This document shows, in pieces, positions 16,466-25,802 of a DNA stretch of 64,000 nt (position 1 is the stretch's first letter; every line of letters starts with the position of its first letter). The stretch spans positions 82,126 to 146,125 of the forward strand of contig CADBJW010000004.1 in NCBI GenBank assembly GCA_902795135.1. Direction: 5' to 3'. This DNA comes from an uncultured Eubacteriales bacterium. GTDB lineage: Bacteria; Bacillota; Clostridia; Peptostreptococcales; Anaerovoracaceae. The notes under the pieces are model-generated. The model was not told the origin of the DNA, ran no database searches, and saw only the letters and a list, made by a program, of their open reading frames with translations. The translations under genes and the position numbers were made by a program.

Positions 16466-17575
16466 ATGAACGAAAAAAAACAGATCGATTTGGAGAACAA
16501 AACCATACTCGTGACCGGCTCCCCGGGGTTTATCGGAGCCAATCTGGTCATGCGATTGCTTCACGTGATGGACTCCGGAAGCGTCATCAGTTTTGACAAC
16601 ATGAATGCATACTACGACCCGGCACTCAAAGAGTATCGGTTAAGCAAAATCGAGGAAGAAGCCGCAACCGTTGCAAATCAGGCGGCCCGGGACGGGACGT
16701 CCTGCCCGAAGCATGTCTTTATCCAAGGCGATCTGTCCGACAGGGCCGCCGTTGATAAAGCCTTTGCACAGTGGCAGCCGGATATCGTCATTAACCTGGC
16801 GGCCCAGGCAGGGGTGCGGTATTCCATCGACCACCCGCAGACCTACATCCAGTCCAACATCATGGGCTTTATGAACGTGCTGGAGGCTTGCCGGAATCAC
16901 CCGGTGGAACATCTGGTCTATGCATCGTCCAGTTCGGTCTACGGAAATAATAACGCCACGCCCTTTAGTACCGAAGACAAGACCGATACGCCCGTTTCCC
17001 TTTATGCGGCGACGAAAAAGTCCAACGAACTGCTCGCTTACAGTTACGCCAAACTCTATAACATCCCGTGTACGGGCCTTCGATTCTTTACGGTTTACGG
17101 ACCTGCAGGGCGTCCGGATATGTTCTATTATTCCGCCACTGAGAAATTGTTGAGAGGGGATAGCATCAAGCTGTTTAATTACGGCAACTGTGCCCGGGAC
17201 TTTACCTATGTGGATGATATTGTAGAAGGGATTCTCCGCATCATGCAGGGCGCACCGAAACAGGAGGACGGTCTGGATGGCCTGCCGATCGCGCCTTTTG
17301 CACTCTACAATATTGGCGCTGGGGCGCCTGTGGATCTGATGGGATTTGTTCAGATTTTGCAGGAAGAACTGGTGGGAGCGGAGCTGCTCCCGGCAGATTA
17401 CGATTTTCAGGCGCACCAGGAACTAGTACCGATGCAGCCCGGCGATGTGGCCGTGACCTATGCGGATACAAAGGCTTTAGAGGCGGATTTTGGATATGCA
17501 CCGTCCACCGGCCTCCGGGAAGGACTGCGCCGGTTTGTGGCTTGGTATAAGGAATGGCAGTATCATTTTAGGTGA
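16466..17575 (+). CDS. NAD-dependent epimerase, probable UDP-glucuronate 4-epimerase
   Basis: A 369-residue extended short-chain dehydrogenase. The Rossmann motif is G18-x2-G21-x2-G24; SFDNMNAYYDPALKEYRL closely follows the CapI/LpsL-type UDP-glucuronate 4-epimerases, and catalytic residues appear in ASSSSVYG and SLYAATKKS (Y-x3-K). It would convert UDP-glucuronate to UDP-galacturonate. The substrate supplier, a UDP-glucose dehydrogenase, closes the same locus at 28.7 kb. It is convergent with the exporter genes and has its own promoter. Confidence 0.88.
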   Translation: MNEKKQIDLENKTILVTGSPGFIGANLVMRLLHVMDSGSVISFDNMNAYYDPALKEYRLSKIEEEAATVANQAARDGTSCPKHVFIQGDLSDRAAVDKAFAQWQPDIVINLAAQAGVRYSIDHPQTYIQSNIMGFMNVLEACRNHPVEHLVYASSSSVYGNNNATPFSTEDKTDTPVSLYAATKKSNELLAYSYAKLYNIPCTGLRFFTVYGPAGRPDMFYYSATEKLLRGDSIKLFNYGNCARDFTYVDDIVEGILRIMQGAPKQEDGLDGLPIAPFALYNIGAGAPVDLMGFVQILQEELVGAELLPADYDFQAHQELVPMQPGDVAVTYADTKALEADFGYAPSTGLREGLRRFVAWYKEWQYHFR

Positions 17576-17603
17576 TTCATTATGGACAACCGCTCTATTT
17601 GAT

Positions 17604-18461
17604 TTAAACGGTATCAATGAAAGTGCGTTCGACTCTGTTGAAAATCAGCGAGCCAACGAGTAGGGCAAAGGCAGCGAAAACGAGCGTGGTAATCACAGAA
17701 ACGAGTTCAAGCTGTCCCTGACCCAGCATGATTTTGCGGAACAATTCCATAGGGGCCGTCATCGGATTGAACAGCATAATCCGGTACATCCAGCCCATAG
17801 GATCCAGTTGGGAAATAGGGTACACAACGGGTGTTGCGTACATCCATAGAGAAACGCCGAAATCAACGAGCAATGTTAAATCCCGGTATTTTGTAGTCAA
17901 GGCTGAAATCAAAACGCCAAGGCCCAAACCCATCAGTCCAGTTATAAGGATGACGACGGGAAGCAACACAAAGAGTGCCCAGTCCGGATGTGCTTCTCCC
18001 CGTGCAATGTAATATAGCAGCAGGATAAAAATCATTGCAAATTCAATCAGGAATTCAACCAAAGCAGTCAACATGGTTGAGAATGATATGGTCAGGCGGG
18101 GAAAGTACACCTTGCCAAAAATATTTGCATTGCTCAGGAAGGTCGTGGAGTTTCGTTTCAAGGATGAAGCGTAAAAGGCCCAGAGCCCATGGCTACAAAG
18201 GTAAAAGAGGAGGGCAGGTACGCCGTTTGTGCTGATTCCCGCAATGCCCTGAAAGACGGCGGCATAAACCACACTGGTAAGCAGGGGTGTTAAGATCAGC
18301 CAAAGGGGTCCGAGAATCGTCTGTTTATAGGTGAGAGTCATAGTTCGCTTCGTAAACAGGATGATTAAATCTCGGTATTGCCACACATCTTTGATATTCA
18401 GTGACCAGCGATTCACGTCACCGTCGATATGTACATGATAGTTTTTGTTATTGTTGCTCAT
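17604..18461 (-). CDS. ABC-2 type polysaccharide exporter, permease (Wzm/TagG-like)
   Basis: A 285-residue inner-membrane permease with six helices; RDLIILFTKRTMTLTYKQTILGPLW is the characteristic N-terminal interface segment of O-antigen and teichoic acid exporters. It pairs with the ATPase gene, which overlaps its start by 14 nt. Together they would carry the finished lipid-linked glycan across the membrane. Last gene of the long minus-strand glycan operon. Confidence 0.93.
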   Translation of the reverse strand: MSNNNKNYHVHIDGDVNRWSLNIKDVWQYRDLIILFTKRTMTLTYKQTILGPLWLILTPLLTSVVYAAVFQGIAGISTNGVPALLFYLCSHGLWAFYASSLKRNSTTFLSNANIFGKVYFPRLTISFSTMLTALVEFLIEFAMIFILLLYYIARGEAHPDWALFVLLPVVILITGLMGLGLGVLISALTTKYRDLTLLVDFGVSLWMYATPVVYPISQLDPMGWMYRIMLFNPMTAPMELFRKIMLGQGQLELVSVITTLVFAAFALLVGSLIFNRVERTFIDTV

Positions 18462-19734
18462 GATTCATTCCCTCAATGCCTAGGGTTTCAATTTTATCCA
18501 GTCTCACATTGCCCCAGGTTCGTACGCGCCATGGTCTGCCAAAGTAAATCGCTTTCTCAGAGATGCAGAAAGACATGACTTTACTGAGAAAATCATGTTT
18601 GATCTCATAGCCATCGGAATAATCGATGACGGCAATGTCACAGACATAATTTCCGGCTGCCAGATTACCCGTCGGGAAAGCGTAGGTGATCCAATTCGTT
18701 CCACATTCGATATTTTGTGGATCAGAGTAGGTCATGCCGACCAGCTCCCCTATACTATTGCAAACAAGCAAACGAATCGAAACATTGGACAAATCCCGAT
18801 TCGATTGGAGGCAAATACGAAATCCTAGTGTTCCGCCGGAAGACACCGTATCATCACAAGAGAGATCAGCTATTTTGCATTGCCCCGTCAGAGTTAGATC
18901 ACGGCGTTTTTTTGCAATCAACAGGCTCGATTCGTCCTTTGCGGTTTGGAGGTATTGTGTGTAATAAGATATCGCTCTTTCCACCTCACCGTCATAGATG
19001 ATTTTGCCTTCCGAAAGTACCAGACAGCGATCGCAGAGATTGCGGACCGTTTCCATGTTGTGACTGACATACAAAACCGTTCGGCTTTCATCCCGGGCCG
19101 CTTGCCGCATCTTATCAATGCACTTCTTCTGGAACGCAATATCCCCAACTGCGAGAACCTCGTCCATAATGACGATTTCACTATCAAGATGGGAGGCAAC
19201 CGCAAAAGCCAGCTTGACATACATGCCGCTGGAATATCGTTTGACTGGCGTATCGATAAATTCACGTACTTCCGAAAAATCGATGATTTGTTCCAATTTC
19301 TCGTTAATCTCGGCTTTCGTCATTCCGAGAATGGCACCGTTGAGATAAATGTTCTCTCTGCCCGTCATTTCACCGTGAAAGCCGGTCCCAACTTCCAGCA
19401 TGGATGTGACGCGACCATACAGATCGATCGTGCCGCTCGTTGGGGAAGCAACTCTGGAAATCAGTTTGAGCAAGGTGCTTTTGCCCGCACCATTCCCACC
19501 GATAATGCCCAAGCATTCCCCCTGATGAACGGTAAGATCAACGCCGTTGAGCGCTTGCAGGATGTCACCCTGCAGGCGGTCTTCCTGACCGATTTTGCTG
19601 TTCGGATCGATCTTATTTCGGCGCTTTGCCCACCAACTTTGCAGATCCCTTTGGAGGGTTCCATGACCGATTTGACCCAGACGATATTCTTTTTTCAGAC
19701 CCTTGATTTGGATCATCACTTTTTTTTCATCCAT
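18448..19734 (-). CDS. ABC-type polysaccharide exporter, ATPase with C-terminal sugar-binding domain (Wzt/TagH-like)
   Basis: A 428-residue ATPase. The nucleotide-binding domain spans about 1-260 with Walker A GGNGAGKSTL, signature RYSSGMYVKLAF and Walker B IVIMDEVLAVGD. A C-terminal beta-sandwich (about 280-415) resembles the Wzt carbohydrate-binding domain that reads the glycan end group. It overlaps the permease gene. The sugar-binding domain implies a specific terminal modification, for which the methyltransferase in the same operon is a candidate. Confidence 0.93.
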   Translation of the reverse strand: MDEKKVMIQIKGLKKEYRLGQIGHGTLQRDLQSWWAKRRNKIDPNSKIGQEDRLQGDILQALNGVDLTVHQGECLGIIGGNGAGKSTLLKLISRVASPTSGTIDLYGRVTSMLEVGTGFHGEMTGRENIYLNGAILGMTKAEINEKLEQIIDFSEVREFIDTPVKRYSSGMYVKLAFAVASHLDSEIVIMDEVLAVGDIAFQKKCIDKMRQAARDESRTVLYVSHNMETVRNLCDRCLVLSEGKIIYDGEVERAISYYTQYLQTAKDESSLLIAKKRRDLTLTGQCKIADLSCDDTVSSGGTLGFRICLQSNRDLSNVSIRLLVCNSIGELVGMTYSDPQNIECGTNWITYAFPTGNLAAGNYVCDIAVIDYSDGYEIKHDFLSKVMSFCISEKAIYFGRPWRVRTWGNVRLDKIETLGIEGMNHEQQ

Positions 19735-19779
19735 ATTACATATCTGTACATATTGTTTGTAAGTTCGTTGACAAACAAT

Positions 19780-20901
19780 TTATTCGGCAATAACTTTTTC
19801 AATCATTGCTTCCCATTCAGGGATCACATTTTCTATGCGGAATTTTTCACCGGTTTTCTTTCCGGCTCGGCGAATCGATTCATATAATGCATCATCGTCT
19901 GCAATTCTGCACATGGCATGGTAGAGTGCGGATTCGTTTCCAATGGGAACCAATAGTCCGTTCTCCTCCGATTGTATCACATCTATGGAACCCTCGCAGT
20001 CTGTTGATATACACGGCAACCCCATCATCAAAGCTTCCAGAAGCGCATTTGAAAGTCCCTCATAGTTTGATGGAAGGACAAACATTTTGGCGTCGGCTAT
20101 CAGCGAGTGGATATTTCGCACATTTCCATGGAAGAAGACACTGTCGTTTATGCCAAGCTGACAAGCCAGTTCCATGAGTTTTTCTTTTAAGGGACCGTCC
20201 CCATAGAGGGACAGTTCATAGTCTGGGTGGGTCGTGTGAAATTTGGCAAATGCACGGATCAACATCGCCTGATTTTTTTGTTCATGCAGTCTGCCCACGG
20301 TGACGATCCTGTTGTTCGGCTTTTCAGATGCGTTTACGGTAACGGTTACAGGATTTGGTAATATAGAACTGTGATCCTGTATTTCCTTGGGGTACAACTG
20401 TTTTACTGATTCCGACTGAAACACTACGTGGTCGGCTTTCCGGTATTGTTTTACGGTCTTGTTGAAACGCAACGGAGCTTTCTTTATAGGATTATTTCTT
20501 TCAGAACATATAACTTTTCCATGTCCCTTACTCGATAAGTTCAGCTGATTGCCATCGTAAAGGAAAGAAATTACGGCGGCAGGGTGTCGAAACCATCGGA
20601 GAAGGAATAGTTGCATTATGCGAACCATGGTTCTATCTGCCAGTTCTATCCATTCAATTTGCTCGCTGACAGGATACTCGACGGCGCGTGGATAGAATGT
20701 AATGACAGACACATTATAAGTTTCATTTAAGCCAGTTGCCAATATGGAGGCAACTCTCTGGGCACCGCCGCCACCAAGTGAGTTAACCAAAATGAAAATC
20801 CGGGGATGATCATTGGGATAATCGCGCTTGAACTTAATCTGACGAAAATTCTGTATTAGAGCTCTGTCGATTTTAAATTGTTTGAGTATTCTACGTATCA
20901 T
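19780..20901 (-). CDS. Glycosyltransferase family 4-like enzyme
   Basis: A 373-residue GT-B fold enzyme. The N-terminal lobe has NSLGGGGAQRVASILATGL; the C-terminal lobe has the nucleotide-sugar site NYEGLSNALLEALMMGLPCIS with the E-x7-E pattern. It retains sugar configuration and adds one residue to the growing glycan at the cytoplasmic membrane. It overlaps the next upstream gene by 11 nt. It is a paralogue of the enzymes at 22.7-23.8 kb and 44-45.2 kb (same GGGAxRVA start). Donor and acceptor cannot be read from sequence. Confidence 0.9.
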   Translation of the reverse strand: MIRRILKQFKIDRALIQNFRQIKFKRDYPNDHPRIFILVNSLGGGGAQRVASILATGLNETYNVSVITFYPRAVEYPVSEQIEWIELADRTMVRIMQLFLLRWFRHPAAVISFLYDGNQLNLSSKGHGKVICSERNNPIKKAPLRFNKTVKQYRKADHVVFQSESVKQLYPKEIQDHSSILPNPVTVTVNASEKPNNRIVTVGRLHEQKNQAMLIRAFAKFHTTHPDYELSLYGDGPLKEKLMELACQLGINDSVFFHGNVRNIHSLIADAKMFVLPSNYEGLSNALLEALMMGLPCISTDCEGSIDVIQSEENGLLVPIGNESALYHAMCRIADDDALYESIRRAGKKTGEKFRIENVIPEWEAMIEKVIAE

Positions 20902-22036
20902 GATTCGTTACCTGCTTGATCACATCTTCGTACTGACGGAATACGCATTCCCAAGTAAAACGATCTATTACGATTTGTCGGCTTCTTTCTCCCATGGATT
21001 TGAGTTCAGGGGATGTTCTGTGAATCAGGTCTTTTAAGTCTCTGATAAAGTTTTCATCGGAAGAGATCCCGTTATTATGAATGAGCTCGAAGGATCCCTG
21101 ACAATCTTTCCGCATGATGACAGGCAGTCCTGATGCCATGGCTTCCAGGACAGCGTTCGGCATGCCTTCCCGGTGGGATGGAAATACGAATAAATCAGCA
21201 TCATGATAGAGGTGGGGCAATTCTGACTGTGCCCTCTCACCAAGAAATTTGATTTTTTCATGGCAAACCCATTCAACCGCCAGTTTTTCCAAATCCTCTC
21301 GGTAGGGACCGTCGCCGACGATCGTCCACCGGATGCTTTTCCCGGTATCCTGTTCAAGGGGCTTGATAAAAGGAATCACATCCTGTAACCCTTTTCTCTT
21401 TATGAGCCTGCAAACTGTCAGGAGACGGAAGGTGTCTCCTTTGAGGGATTCATCTATAGGTGAGAATCGTTCTGTATCAACGCCATTTGGGATAACTTTC
21501 ACTGGAAATTTGGAGCAATAATCCAAAGCGTATTTTTGCAGACCGACACTATTGGCAATCAGTGCATCTGCACTCTTCCAAATGCGCTGAATCTGTGGAG
21601 ACAATAGTTTATAAAGGACTGCAAATCTGTCCTGAAAACCTGGAATATCGCCTCCACCAAATCGTATAATATATGGCACCCCGTATTTCTTTTTCAGATG
21701 CAGGGCCAATGGTCCGCTCGGTATGCCGAAGAAGCAAAGGCAGATGTCAAAGTGCTGCATCCATGTGGCAGAATCAAGCAATCGGTAAGCCTTATGCAGG
21801 TAATCAAGCATCTCGGATGCTTTGCTATGATCACAATTCTTGCGTTTGGCCTTAACACGATCGATAATGATTTTGCCGCCCTCTAAGCATTCTCTTTCAG
21901 GTAAATTGCCATAACCTGAAGTTACAATATGAACCGTATGACCATGTTTGGCAAATTGGAGAGCCAGATTCCTGCATGCATTGGCGCCTCCCCCGCCTAA
22001 AGGTGGGTACTCGTGTGACAGAAACAAAATGTTCAT
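20891..22036 (-). CDS. Glycosyltransferase family 4-like enzyme
   Basis: A 381-residue GT-B glycosyltransferase. It begins FLSHEYPPLGGGGANACRNLA, a start typical of family 4, and has VGDGPYREDLEKLA and SHREGMPNAVLEAMASGLPVI in the donor lobe. Unlike its neighbours it lacks the GGGAxRVA signature, so it is a separate subfamily. Start ATG shares its A with the stop TGA of the methyltransferase gene (TGATG), giving tight coupling. Confidence 0.9.
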   Translation of the reverse strand: MNILFLSHEYPPLGGGGANACRNLALQFAKHGHTVHIVTSGYGNLPERECLEGGKIIIDRVKAKRKNCDHSKASEMLDYLHKAYRLLDSATWMQHFDICLCFFGIPSGPLALHLKKKYGVPYIIRFGGGDIPGFQDRFAVLYKLLSPQIQRIWKSADALIANSVGLQKYALDYCSKFPVKVIPNGVDTERFSPIDESLKGDTFRLLTVCRLIKRKGLQDVIPFIKPLEQDTGKSIRWTIVGDGPYREDLEKLAVEWVCHEKIKFLGERAQSELPHLYHDADLFVFPSHREGMPNAVLEAMASGLPVIMRKDCQGSFELIHNNGISSDENFIRDLKDLIHRTSPELKSMGERSRQIVIDRFTWECVFRQYEDVIKQVTNHDT

Positions 22037-22665
22037 CAGACGTACCTCTTTTCACAAACAAAAAGGACGGAATGTTTTGCGATGCGTTCCACCAACAAGG
22101 GTTTCAATCCGGCAGCCAGCAGCATTTTTTGAAGCTGACGGCTGGAATACTTTTTCACGTCACCTTTTTTGTGGTTCATAAGAGTAAGCATCAGGTTTGC
22201 TCTTATGCGGTTCAGATGGCGAAAATCATTTTCCACAAAGTAAAGAACCCCGTCATCTTTCAAGATGCGTTTTATCTCGGAAAGGGCATGAATAGGCCTA
22301 GGATAATGATGAAAACTATGCATGTTAAGGACGACATCCATGGAAGCGTCTTCCAATGGAATAGACTCAACATCACCGACCAGAAGTGTTGCATGTCCAT
22401 CAAGTTTCGCTTTCGCGACCTCGACGGATTTAGGGGAAAGATCTACTCCGTAAAGAGAAAGATCCTTTGGATGTGAGTCAGAAATCAGCTTTAGCATGTT
22501 TCCGGTTCCACAGCTGATATCAGCAAGACATCCATGAAGGGGCACAGATTGTAAGTATTGCATTAAGATATCATAGCAAAGGGCCGGCTCCTGTATCGTT
22601 CTGTTCTGCAGTGCGACTTTATTGAAATATTTTGTAGATTTTGATTTGAATTTATCGGGATTCAT
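22036..22665 (-). CDS. Class I SAM-dependent methyltransferase
   Basis: A 209-residue Rossmann-like methyltransferase: LADISCGTGNMLKLI (SAM motif I), YGVDLSPKSVEVAKAKL, and VLNMHSFHHYPRPIHALSEIKRIL are those of the UbiE/type 11 family. Within this operon it may methylate a glycan or lipid carrier; a chain-capping methyl group would suit the sugar-binding domain of the exporter, but this is inference. AAGGAAGGA precedes the ATG. It overlaps its upstream neighbour by 4 nt. Confidence 0.88.
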   Translation of the reverse strand: MNPDKFKSKSTKYFNKVALQNRTIQEPALCYDILMQYLQSVPLHGCLADISCGTGNMLKLISDSHPKDLSLYGVDLSPKSVEVAKAKLDGHATLLVGDVESIPLEDASMDVVLNMHSFHHYPRPIHALSEIKRILKDDGVLYFVENDFRHLNRIRANLMLTLMNHKKGDVKKYSSRQLQKMLLAAGLKPLLVERIAKHSVLFVCEKRYV

Positions 22666-23777
22666 GATTTATTCCTTCCTTCATGCTCTTTTATCGCCGT
22701 CATACCTTCTATGAGAGAAATCCATTGGTTTGTGACGGCAGAGGTACAAAAACGAGCGGAAGAAGCTTTCCCCGCTGCCGCAATTCTAGATCTGAATTCG
22801 GCGTTTTCGGAAAACAAACACATTGCTGCAGCCATCGCATCGGAATTTCCGACCAGTGTAAGCAATCCATTCACTCCATCTTGTATCACTTCGTCAGATC
22901 CCGCGCAATCCGTGGATATGCATGGGAGCCCCATCATCATTGCCTCCAGCAAAGCATTGCTCAAACCCTCGTAATCGGAGGATAACACAAACATTTCTGC
23001 ATTTCTGATTTCGTTATGCAAATCTGTTGAAAAATCCAAAATTGAAACACTCTGTTCCAATCCTGAACTTCGAATTTCTTGTTCCAAATCAGCCCTCAGC
23101 GGACCATTGCCAAAGATGTCCATCTTATATTCCGGATGTCGTTGGTAAAACTTATGAAAGGCCTGTATAAGCATCCGGTGATTCTTTTGGTTTGTCAGCC
23201 TGCCTGCAGTCACGATTCGTTTGGAAGGGGCATGGACTGCCTCACATTTGACCGAAACCGGATTCAGAATAATACTGCTCTTTGCAATAACGTGTTCAGG
23301 GAACATACGTTGTACACGATGGGATTGAAATACAACGTGATCGGCTCTTCCTAGTGAAAACCGTGCGTATTTGTAATATTTACCGCCGATTTTCTGAGGG
23401 TCTGCTCGTTCAGACACGATTTTCAAATCATCACCGCACAGGACATTGAGCAAATTTGGCAAGGATAACATGCTGACTGTGATTTGCGGATCGTATTGCT
23501 GTTTGATTTTTTTGAGCCACAATAGCCGCAGGAAATGACCGGGCAGTTTGCGCAGCTTTTGTGCGGGAAATGGAAGGCAGTCTAAGTAATCACTGAAGCG
23601 AAATCGCTGAACCTCGTCATGAAGGCTGTACACTTCTTCACGCCCAAATAGCGTCACCAGGCAAATCTGATATTTATTGCAAAGCGCGTTGCAGAGATTC
23701 GCTGCAACACGTTCCGCTCCGCCTCCGGAAAGGCTGGATATCAAAAACATGATTTTTGTTGTGTCGTTGTTGTTCAT
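22662..23777 (-). CDS. Glycosyltransferase family 4-like enzyme
   Basis: A 371-residue GT-B enzyme with SSLSGGGAERVAANLCNAL at the N-terminus and DYEGLSNALLEAMMMGLPCIS in the donor lobe. It is clearly related to the enzyme at 19.8-20.9 kb: both share the motif order and a FQS..V segment after the first lobe, pointing to local gene duplication. Translation is coupled to the methyltransferase by an ATGA overlap. Confidence 0.9.
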   Translation of the reverse strand: MNNNDTTKIMFLISSLSGGGAERVAANLCNALCNKYQICLVTLFGREEVYSLHDEVQRFRFSDYLDCLPFPAQKLRKLPGHFLRLLWLKKIKQQYDPQITVSMLSLPNLLNVLCGDDLKIVSERADPQKIGGKYYKYARFSLGRADHVVFQSHRVQRMFPEHVIAKSSIILNPVSVKCEAVHAPSKRIVTAGRLTNQKNHRMLIQAFHKFYQRHPEYKMDIFGNGPLRADLEQEIRSSGLEQSVSILDFSTDLHNEIRNAEMFVLSSDYEGLSNALLEAMMMGLPCISTDCAGSDEVIQDGVNGLLTLVGNSDAMAAAMCLFSENAEFRSRIAAAGKASSARFCTSAVTNQWISLIEGMTAIKEHEGRNKS

Positions 23778-23836
23778 TGTATCGATTCTTTTTTCAGGAA
23801 TCCTATTATGATTCTTCGATTAGTTTAATCCACTGT

Positions 23837-25795
23837 TTAACAATTATTAGAAGGTCCAGTTCCTGGTCCTGCCTTCCTATAATGTTTGTTCCGTTCCTGA
23901 TCGGTCAGAACCGTTTCGATGGCTTTTGCCAGAGTATTCTCTTCAGCAGTAAGCGGCCTCTCTGCATCCTCAAGGCAATCCCCGATAGGCAGCATACTCA
24001 CCGGGACAAGGATGCCGTATCTTGCGTACTCCACATGATCAAAGTTTTTGATTCGGTAATCGGTATCCGGTGCCAACAGTTCCCGTGCACCCGTTTTATG
24101 GTCTGTGGAAATACACGGCACGCCGCAGGCAAGCGCTTCCAAAATCGCATTGCTAAACCCTTCGAACAGGGAAGGGAAGACCGCCACATCTGCCGTCGCG
24201 AGGTACGGATATGGATTGGAAACGCGTCCTGGCATCTGGACATAGTCCTGAATGTCCAAATCCGCACACATGGCTTCCAGCTTCGCCTGAAGGGGTCCAT
24301 CTCCCAAAATCACAAGTTCCACGTCTTGTCCCCGCTCCCGCAAAGCCTTAAGCACCCGCAGCAAATGCCACTGACCCTTTTGCCGGGTCATCCGGCCCAT
24401 GGTAAGGATACGCTTTCTTTCGGAATCCTTATGCGGACTGCTGGCAAGGGCCTCTTCGACCAGGTCAAGATCGACGCCGTTATAAATCACCTTTGCCTTA
24501 GCTGGATTCAGTCCGTGATGTGCAATCAGGTCATCGGCAATTTCCATGGAGCAGCTCACGACCAGGTCTGCAGCCTTGCAGCAGATATCCAGAACTCTGC
24601 GGTTTAACACAAAATGTGTTCCGTAGGTTTCTTCCATGCCAGCCAGGGAGTTGCGTATCGAAATGATAGTCTTGCAGCCCTTCACTTTACTAAGCACATT
24701 GGAAAGATTCGTGTTATCCGAAAAGGAAATCGCGGCAATGTAGCGACGCGTGCGTTTCAGCTCACGCAGCCTTTTCGTGCGTTGGGCGAGTGCTTTTAGC
24801 TGATACTGCCGGCTGCTGCGGTCTGCATCGGCCGGCAGACCCAAAGACTGAATCGTGCCGCTGTATGCATATTCTATATTCTTATCATCATTTAAAATGA
24901 TGTCGACATCATAGTTCTTTGATAGTTCCCGGCTGAGATTCGCTGCCACATGCTCCGCACCTCCTGAAGAAAGAGTATTGACGATGAGAGCAATGGACTT
25001 GCGTTCTTCGATGCCGGCAACCGAATAGGTAGTTCGGGACATCCGTTTGTAGTACCCATTGATGAGAGTTCGCCGCAATCCGTGGGTCTTTGCGGGCGCG
25101 CTACGTTCCAGGTGTATTTCGGACAGATCCCGTATTCCCCGGAACACCCGGGTGAAATTGTATTTGCTTTTACCGTGCTGCCGTGGACGGTGATGGACTT
25201 CCAGTTCTCCGATTTGAAAACCACGGTTTTTGAGGAGGGCCGGAATGAAGCGGTGCTGATCTCCGTAGAGAGTCAGGTCCTCAAAACACGCGCGGCGATA
25301 CACTTTCAGCGTACAGCCGCTGTCATGGATTCCGTCGCGCACCATAGCTTGACGCAGCAGGTTTGCAAGGCGGGAATCCAGTCGTTTCCGGAAGGTGTCC
25401 TGACGGTCTTTCCGCCATCCGCTGACCACATCCAGACCTTGATCCAGCAGATATTGAAGCATGTATGGAATGTCCGCGGGATCGTTCTGGCCGTCGCCAT
25501 CCAACGCCGCGATATAATCTCCCGTGGCCGCCTTGAATCCGCAGTCCAGCGCCGCCGTCTGCCCATAATTTCCATCCAGCCGGATGTAGCGCAGCGGATG
25601 GAGATCCCCGCAGATCCTCCGGGTTTCATCCACCGACCCATCGTCGATGAAGAGAATTTCCCAATCAAAAGGCACGCTGCAACCGATGGGCGCTTTGCAC
25701 ATCTGGACGATTTCCCGGTGCAACTCGCGCAGATTGGCCGCTTCATTATAGATCGGTACGACGACCGATAGTTTTATCGTTTCTGCTTCAGTCAT
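23837..25795 (-). CDS. Bifunctional glycosyltransferase: GT2 domain fused to GT4 domain
   Basis: A 652-residue protein joining two enzymes. Residues about 8-240 form a DPM1/ArnC-like GT2 domain (VVVPIYNEAANL, LFIDDGSVDET, ALDGDGQNDPADI, then HRFIPAL and RQHGKSKYN), but the C-terminal membrane helices usual for that subfamily are missing. After a linker, residues about 265-640 form a GT4 domain (VNTLSSGGAEHVAANLS, SLFEGFSNAILEALACGVPCIS). The start at 25795 (ATG, AGGAC ahead) is preferred to the in-frame GTG at 25816, which lies inside the upstream gene. Two consecutive sugar additions by one polypeptide are plausible. Confidence 0.87.
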   Translation of the reverse strand: MTEAETIKLSVVVPIYNEAANLRELHREIVQMCKAPIGCSVPFDWEILFIDDGSVDETRRICGDLHPLRYIRLDGNYGQTAALDCGFKAATGDYIAALDGDGQNDPADIPYMLQYLLDQGLDVVSGWRKDRQDTFRKRLDSRLANLLRQAMVRDGIHDSGCTLKVYRRACFEDLTLYGDQHRFIPALLKNRGFQIGELEVHHRPRQHGKSKYNFTRVFRGIRDLSEIHLERSAPAKTHGLRRTLINGYYKRMSRTTYSVAGIEERKSIALIVNTLSSGGAEHVAANLSRELSKNYDVDIILNDDKNIEYAYSGTIQSLGLPADADRSSRQYQLKALAQRTKRLRELKRTRRYIAAISFSDNTNLSNVLSKVKGCKTIISIRNSLAGMEETYGTHFVLNRRVLDICCKAADLVVSCSMEIADDLIAHHGLNPAKAKVIYNGVDLDLVEEALASSPHKDSERKRILTMGRMTRQKGQWHLLRVLKALRERGQDVELVILGDGPLQAKLEAMCADLDIQDYVQMPGRVSNPYPYLATADVAVFPSLFEGFSNAILEALACGVPCISTDHKTGARELLAPDTDYRIKNFDHVEYARYGILVPVSMLPIGDCLEDAERPLTAEENTLAKAIETVLTDQERNKHYRKAGPGTGPSNNC

Positions 25796-25802
25796 ATGCG
25801 TC

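Noticed and set aside
23756-24607. 283-codon plus-strand frame opposite the GT2-GT4 gene
   Set aside because: Antisense shadow of the GT4 domain; composition unlike a protein (Cys, His and Arg rich).
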